Shown: piece after piece, positions 32,894-35,313 of the stretch | How positions within the stretch are numbered: the first letter of the stretch is position 1 | Layout of the letters: every line of letters begins with the position of its first letter | NCBI GenBank assembly: GCA_905480595.1 | Contig: CAJQQY010000504.1 | Span: forward strand, 1-35,313 | Origin: an uncultured Saprospiraceae bacterium | GTDB taxonomy: Bacteria > Bacteroidota > Bacteroidia > Chitinophagales > Saprospiraceae | Length of the DNA stretch: 35,313 nt | Direction of reading: 5' to 3' | Made by a program: the position numbers and the translations under genes | Notes under the pieces: generated by a model | What the model was told of the DNA's origin: nothing | Databases searched by the model: none | What the model saw: only the letters and a program-made list of their open reading frames with translations

Positions 32894-33877
32894 TTATCTA
32901 TCTCCATTTTTTTCAATAGTTTTAATAATCTCATGAGCCATTTTCAAAGCTCGATAACCATCGTCAATACTGACTTTTGGTTTTTTATTTTGCAATATAC
33001 TTTCTGCGAATGTTTCTAATTCATATTGAATCGCATTGACTGGTTCCGTCTGAGGCATATCAATGTGAATGTGTTTTTTTCCCTTCGGCGTTTGTAAATC
33101 CATCAAGTTTGCATCCTTTGGAAGATCAGGCGAACCTTCATCGTATAGTCGAATAACTTGGGTGTTTTTTTCTAAAAAATCTAAACTGATATATGCATCT
33201 GGTTGGAACAATCTGACCTTCCTCATCTGTTTCATAGAAATTCTACTTGCAGTCAAATTTGCCACACAACCATTCTCAAATTCCAACCGAACATTTGCAA
33301 TATCAGGCGTATCACTTACTACACTTACTCCGCTTGCATGAACTCCTTTCACTTCCGAATCTACCAAACTCAATACAATATCCAAATCATGAATCATCAA
33401 ATCCAAGATCACAGATACATCTGTTCCCCTCGGATTAAAAACTGCCAACCGATGTGCTTCAATAAACATAGGCGACAATTTGGTATTTTCTAAAGCTAAT
33501 AAAGCTGGATTAAATCTTTCAACATGACCAACTTGAACTTTTACGCCACGTTCTTTGCAAGCTGCCAAAAGCGTTTCCGCTTCTTCAACAGTATTACATA
33601 AAGGTTTTTCTATAAAAACGTGCTTACCATGCTGAATGGCTAGTAAGGCTAGTTCAAAATGCGTAATAGTTGGAGTTACAATATCTACCACATCAACTAC
33701 ATTTAGCAATTCTTCTACCTTTTCAAATCTTTTAATGCCTTGGTTTTCAATCACTTGTGCCGCGTTATCATCATTCGGATCAAAAAATCCAACTAACTCA
33801 AAACAATCAGTTTGCTGAATACACTTCACATGGATTTTTCCTAAATGACCAACACCCAACACTCCAATTTTTAGCAT
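32894..33877 (-). CDS. Gfo/Idh/MocA-family NAD(P)-dependent oxidoreductase
   Basis: 327 residues. The N-terminal Rossmann domain has IGVLGVGHLGKIHVKCI (GxGxxG near residues 8-13), and the family signature is FIEKPLCNTVEEAE, with the catalytic-site Lys in EKP. A C-terminal alpha/beta domain with VGHVERFNPA follows. EKP and the sheet interface are typical of sugar oxidoreductases such as WlbA/WbpB-type UDP-GlcNAcA 3-dehydrogenases. The position before a lipoprotein and a polyprenyl-phosphate sugar transferase supports a role in nucleotide-sugar modification, not inositol use. It is the first gene of this operon. The 338-bp upstream gap (33878-34215) shows no other gene, only the terminator at 34156-34195. 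Confidence 0.88.
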   Translation of the reverse strand: MLKIGVLGVGHLGKIHVKCIQQTDCFELVGFFDPNDDNAAQVIENQGIKRFEKVEELLNVVDVVDIVTPTITHFELALLAIQHGKHVFIEKPLCNTVEEAETLLAACKERGVKVQVGHVERFNPALLALENTKLSPMFIEAHRLAVFNPRGTDVSVILDLMIHDLDIVLSLVDSEVKGVHASGVSVVSDTPDIANVRLEFENGCVANLTASRISMKQMRKVRLFQPDAYISLDFLEKNTQVIRLYDEGSPDLPKDANLMDLQTPKGKKHIHIDMPQTEPVNAIQYELETFAESILQNKKPKVSIDDGYRALKMAHEIIKTIEKNGDR

Positions 33878-34155
33878 GTTTGTTATTTTTATTATTTCTT
33901 TGACAAAGTTTAGTTTTCTAAAATCAAAAAAAAATTGTCATAGAAAGTATTTATAAAATTAAGAACGCTCTAATTATTAAATCTGCGTCTTAATAAAGTC
34001 AGCTTATCTACATTTTTTGGGAAAAAGATATTTCTAAATGGGCGGTAAAATTACCAATAGTATTCTAAAATAAGGAACGGTATAAAGATAGTTTTGTAGA
34101 AAAAAAGTAGCTCTTAAACTTAATAAAAATGAATATCCAATATTCAAATAGCTAA

Positions 34156-34195
34156 AAAAAATAGGTTGAATGGAATCCCACTCAACCTATTTTTT
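34156..34195 (-). terminator. terminator of the DUF4836-like gene
   Basis: A perfect 14-bp stem (core ATAGGTTGA / TCAACCTAT with six A/T pairs) encloses a 12-nt loop. On the minus strand the stem runs into eight T. It lies 21 bases after the stop at 34216. Confidence 0.92.
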
Positions 34196-34215
34196 ATTTT
34201 TTCAAAAAAGAAAAA

Positions 34216-35313
34216 TTACATTCCTCCGCTATTCATTGCAGTCATGTACATTTCATTGAAATAACTAAATAATTGCTCTAAAGCATTCATTTTTTTATTC
34301 GTGAAATTAAGTTTAAACACAGAGTCATAGCTTCCTTTGATTTTTTTATTAGTTGACATCACCATGCTTTCAAAACTTTGCTTACTAACATTAATCATTT
34401 TTTCAGCCATTTTATCATTCATACCTTCTTCTTTAGCATAAGCAGAAGCAGCATTCAATGTTGTAGGAATATCCCAGAAAAATGCTCCACCACTTTCTTT
34501 CATCAACTTTTGCTGATCTTTAGTCATTCGTTCTTTTTTAGAATACCCATCTTTAAGTTTACCTGTAGCCATTTCAGTATTATTCGTAATAAACAAAATT
34601 CCGTCTTTCATAGAAAGATACATATCCATTGGTAAATCATCCATCGGAACAGCTACTTTGAAAGCATCTCCAACTTTTGTCAAAGCTCCTGCATCAACTC
34701 CCATTTGAACGATTTTTTTCAAATCCGCTTCTCTTCCATAAGACATCATAGCAAGTACTTCTGGCAACATTTGTTGAGCTTCTACTTCCACTTTATTAAA
34801 GTCATCATCGTACTGAGTTTTCTTAACTGTAAACTCACGCATTCCAGTTACAGCAAAAACCATATCCCCTGAAATGATTTCGTATAATCCTTTAGCATCC
34901 ATTTCTAATCCCATAGAATTCACTGCACCTAAAGCCATTCCTTCCATTGCCTCTCGAGTCATTCCCATTTCTTTAATCATTGGATCAAACATCTCAAACA
35001 TTCCATTCGCAAGATTTTCCGTTTTCATTGCTATAGAAAAATAGCCCATCAGATTATCTTTTGGTAAATACTTGAAGAAGTTTTTATTCAAGTCTCCTTC
35101 CGTCATTTTAGCAAGTAAATCTGTTGCTTTTTGATTCATAAACATTTTAGAATCCATCACAACAGCGCCATCATTAAAATTCAATTCTAACAAATAATCA
35201 GAATCCTTGTACAATTCTTTCATTGATGCCATCATTGTCTCCATTCCAGGTACGCCAGCCATTTCATTGCCCGCCATTTGCATATCGATCACCCAATTGT
35301 AATCCATCCACAT
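34216..35313 (-). CDS. DUF4836-like protein, 5' end cut by window
   Basis: At least 365 residues, open through the right edge, so the N-terminus and any signal peptide are outside the window. The visible part is Met-rich and made of repeating units. It ends with KLNFTNKKMNALEQLFSYF and a short Gly/Met tail. Phrases such as LLAKMTEGDLNKNFFKYLPK, DNLMGYFSIAMKTENLANG and DMYLSMKDGILFITNN fit the Bacteroidota DUF4836 family of exported proteins with unknown role. The start cannot be assigned; the Met at the edge is probably internal. A strong terminator follows, so it ends its transcript. Confidence 0.7.
   Translation of the reverse strand: MWMDYNWVIDMQMAGNEMAGVPGMETMMASMKELYKDSDYLLELNFNDGAVVMDSKMFMNQKATDLLAKMTEGDLNKNFFKYLPKDNLMGYFSIAMKTENLANGMFEMFDPMIKEMGMTREAMEGMALGAVNSMGLEMDAKGLYEIISGDMVFAVTGMREFTVKKTQYDDDFNKVEVEAQQMLPEVLAMMSYGREADLKKIVQMGVDAGALTKVGDAFKVAVPMDDLPMDMYLSMKDGILFITNNTEMATGKLKDGYSKKERMTKDQQKLMKESGGAFFWDIPTTLNAASAYAKEEGMNDKMAEKMINVSKQSFESMVMSTNKKIKGSYDSVFKLNFTNKKMNALEQLFSYFNEMYMTAMNSGGM

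Noticed and set aside
33878..34155. Hidden gene or riboswitch upstream of the Gfo/Idh operon
   Set aside because: No frame, consensus promoter or strong conserved-looking structure was seen in this AT-rich stretch.
1..35313. CRISPR array, prophage, insertion sequence, integron or rRNA
   Set aside because: No regular spaced repeats, transposase, integrase, phage structural gene or rRNA motif was found.

Overview
This is an AT-rich window (roughly one third G+C by eye) from a member of the Bacteroidota. The evidence is lineage-typical families (OstA-like LptA relatives, DUF4293, an ExbB/ExbD/ExbD operon with an extra membrane protein, DUF4836, SPOR and OmpA envelope proteins), SPI signal peptides ending in 'AQ', and promoters with the Bacteroidota -7 element TAnnTTTG. 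A Saprospiria-like marine or sludge bacterium is my guess, not a proof. No prophage, insertion sequence, CRISPR array or rRNA was seen.

Layout. 1-5740: a truncated OstA-like gene, an FAD oxidoreductase, a DUF4293 membrane protein, and an ExbB - membrane protein - ExbD - ExbD energy-transduction operon. 5930-8760: tRNA-Ser(GGA), TatD nuclease, a CDF-type cation transporter and a viroplasmin/RNase H protein. 8926-14162: a large three-module lipoprotein ending in an F-type lectin-like domain, an HTTM membrane protein, an alpha/beta hydrolase and a tiny Kazal-inhibitor lipoprotein. 14227-21574: an exopolysaccharide locus. 21924-30403: SPOR protein, AddA/RecB-like helicase, double-OmpA protein, VOC protein, CNNM/CBS protein, a possible small RNA and an AlkC-like DNA repair protein. 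30535-33877: Gfo/Idh oxidoreductase, lipoprotein and polyprenyl-phosphate sugar transferase, a probable surface-glycan operon. 34216-end: a truncated DUF4836-like gene.

The most interesting part is 14227-21574, read leftward: nucleotide-sugar dehydrogenase, TolC-type outer-membrane protein with a C-terminal extension, HlyD-type adaptor, a TackOD1 zinc-ribbon protein with a degenerate GGDEF-like end, and a processive family-2 glycosyltransferase whose start codon overlaps the TackOD1 stop. This looks like a synthase-dependent polysaccharide machine that exits through a HlyD/TolC conduit, in place of the TPR/beta-barrel exit of alginate, cellulose or PNAG systems. Two genes are broken by single in-frame stops: TAA early in the dehydrogenase and TGA inside the TolC signal peptide. 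The other three genes are intact. The locus therefore appears silenced or recently decaying in this isolate, unless these are sequence errors.

Intergenic DNA carries several repeat types: A/T-tract terminator hairpins, a 35-nt hairpin present twice with compensatory base changes, a dispersed family built on the words GTTAATTGTGAA / TTCACAATTAAC, and operator-like palindromes in the exopolysaccharide locus.
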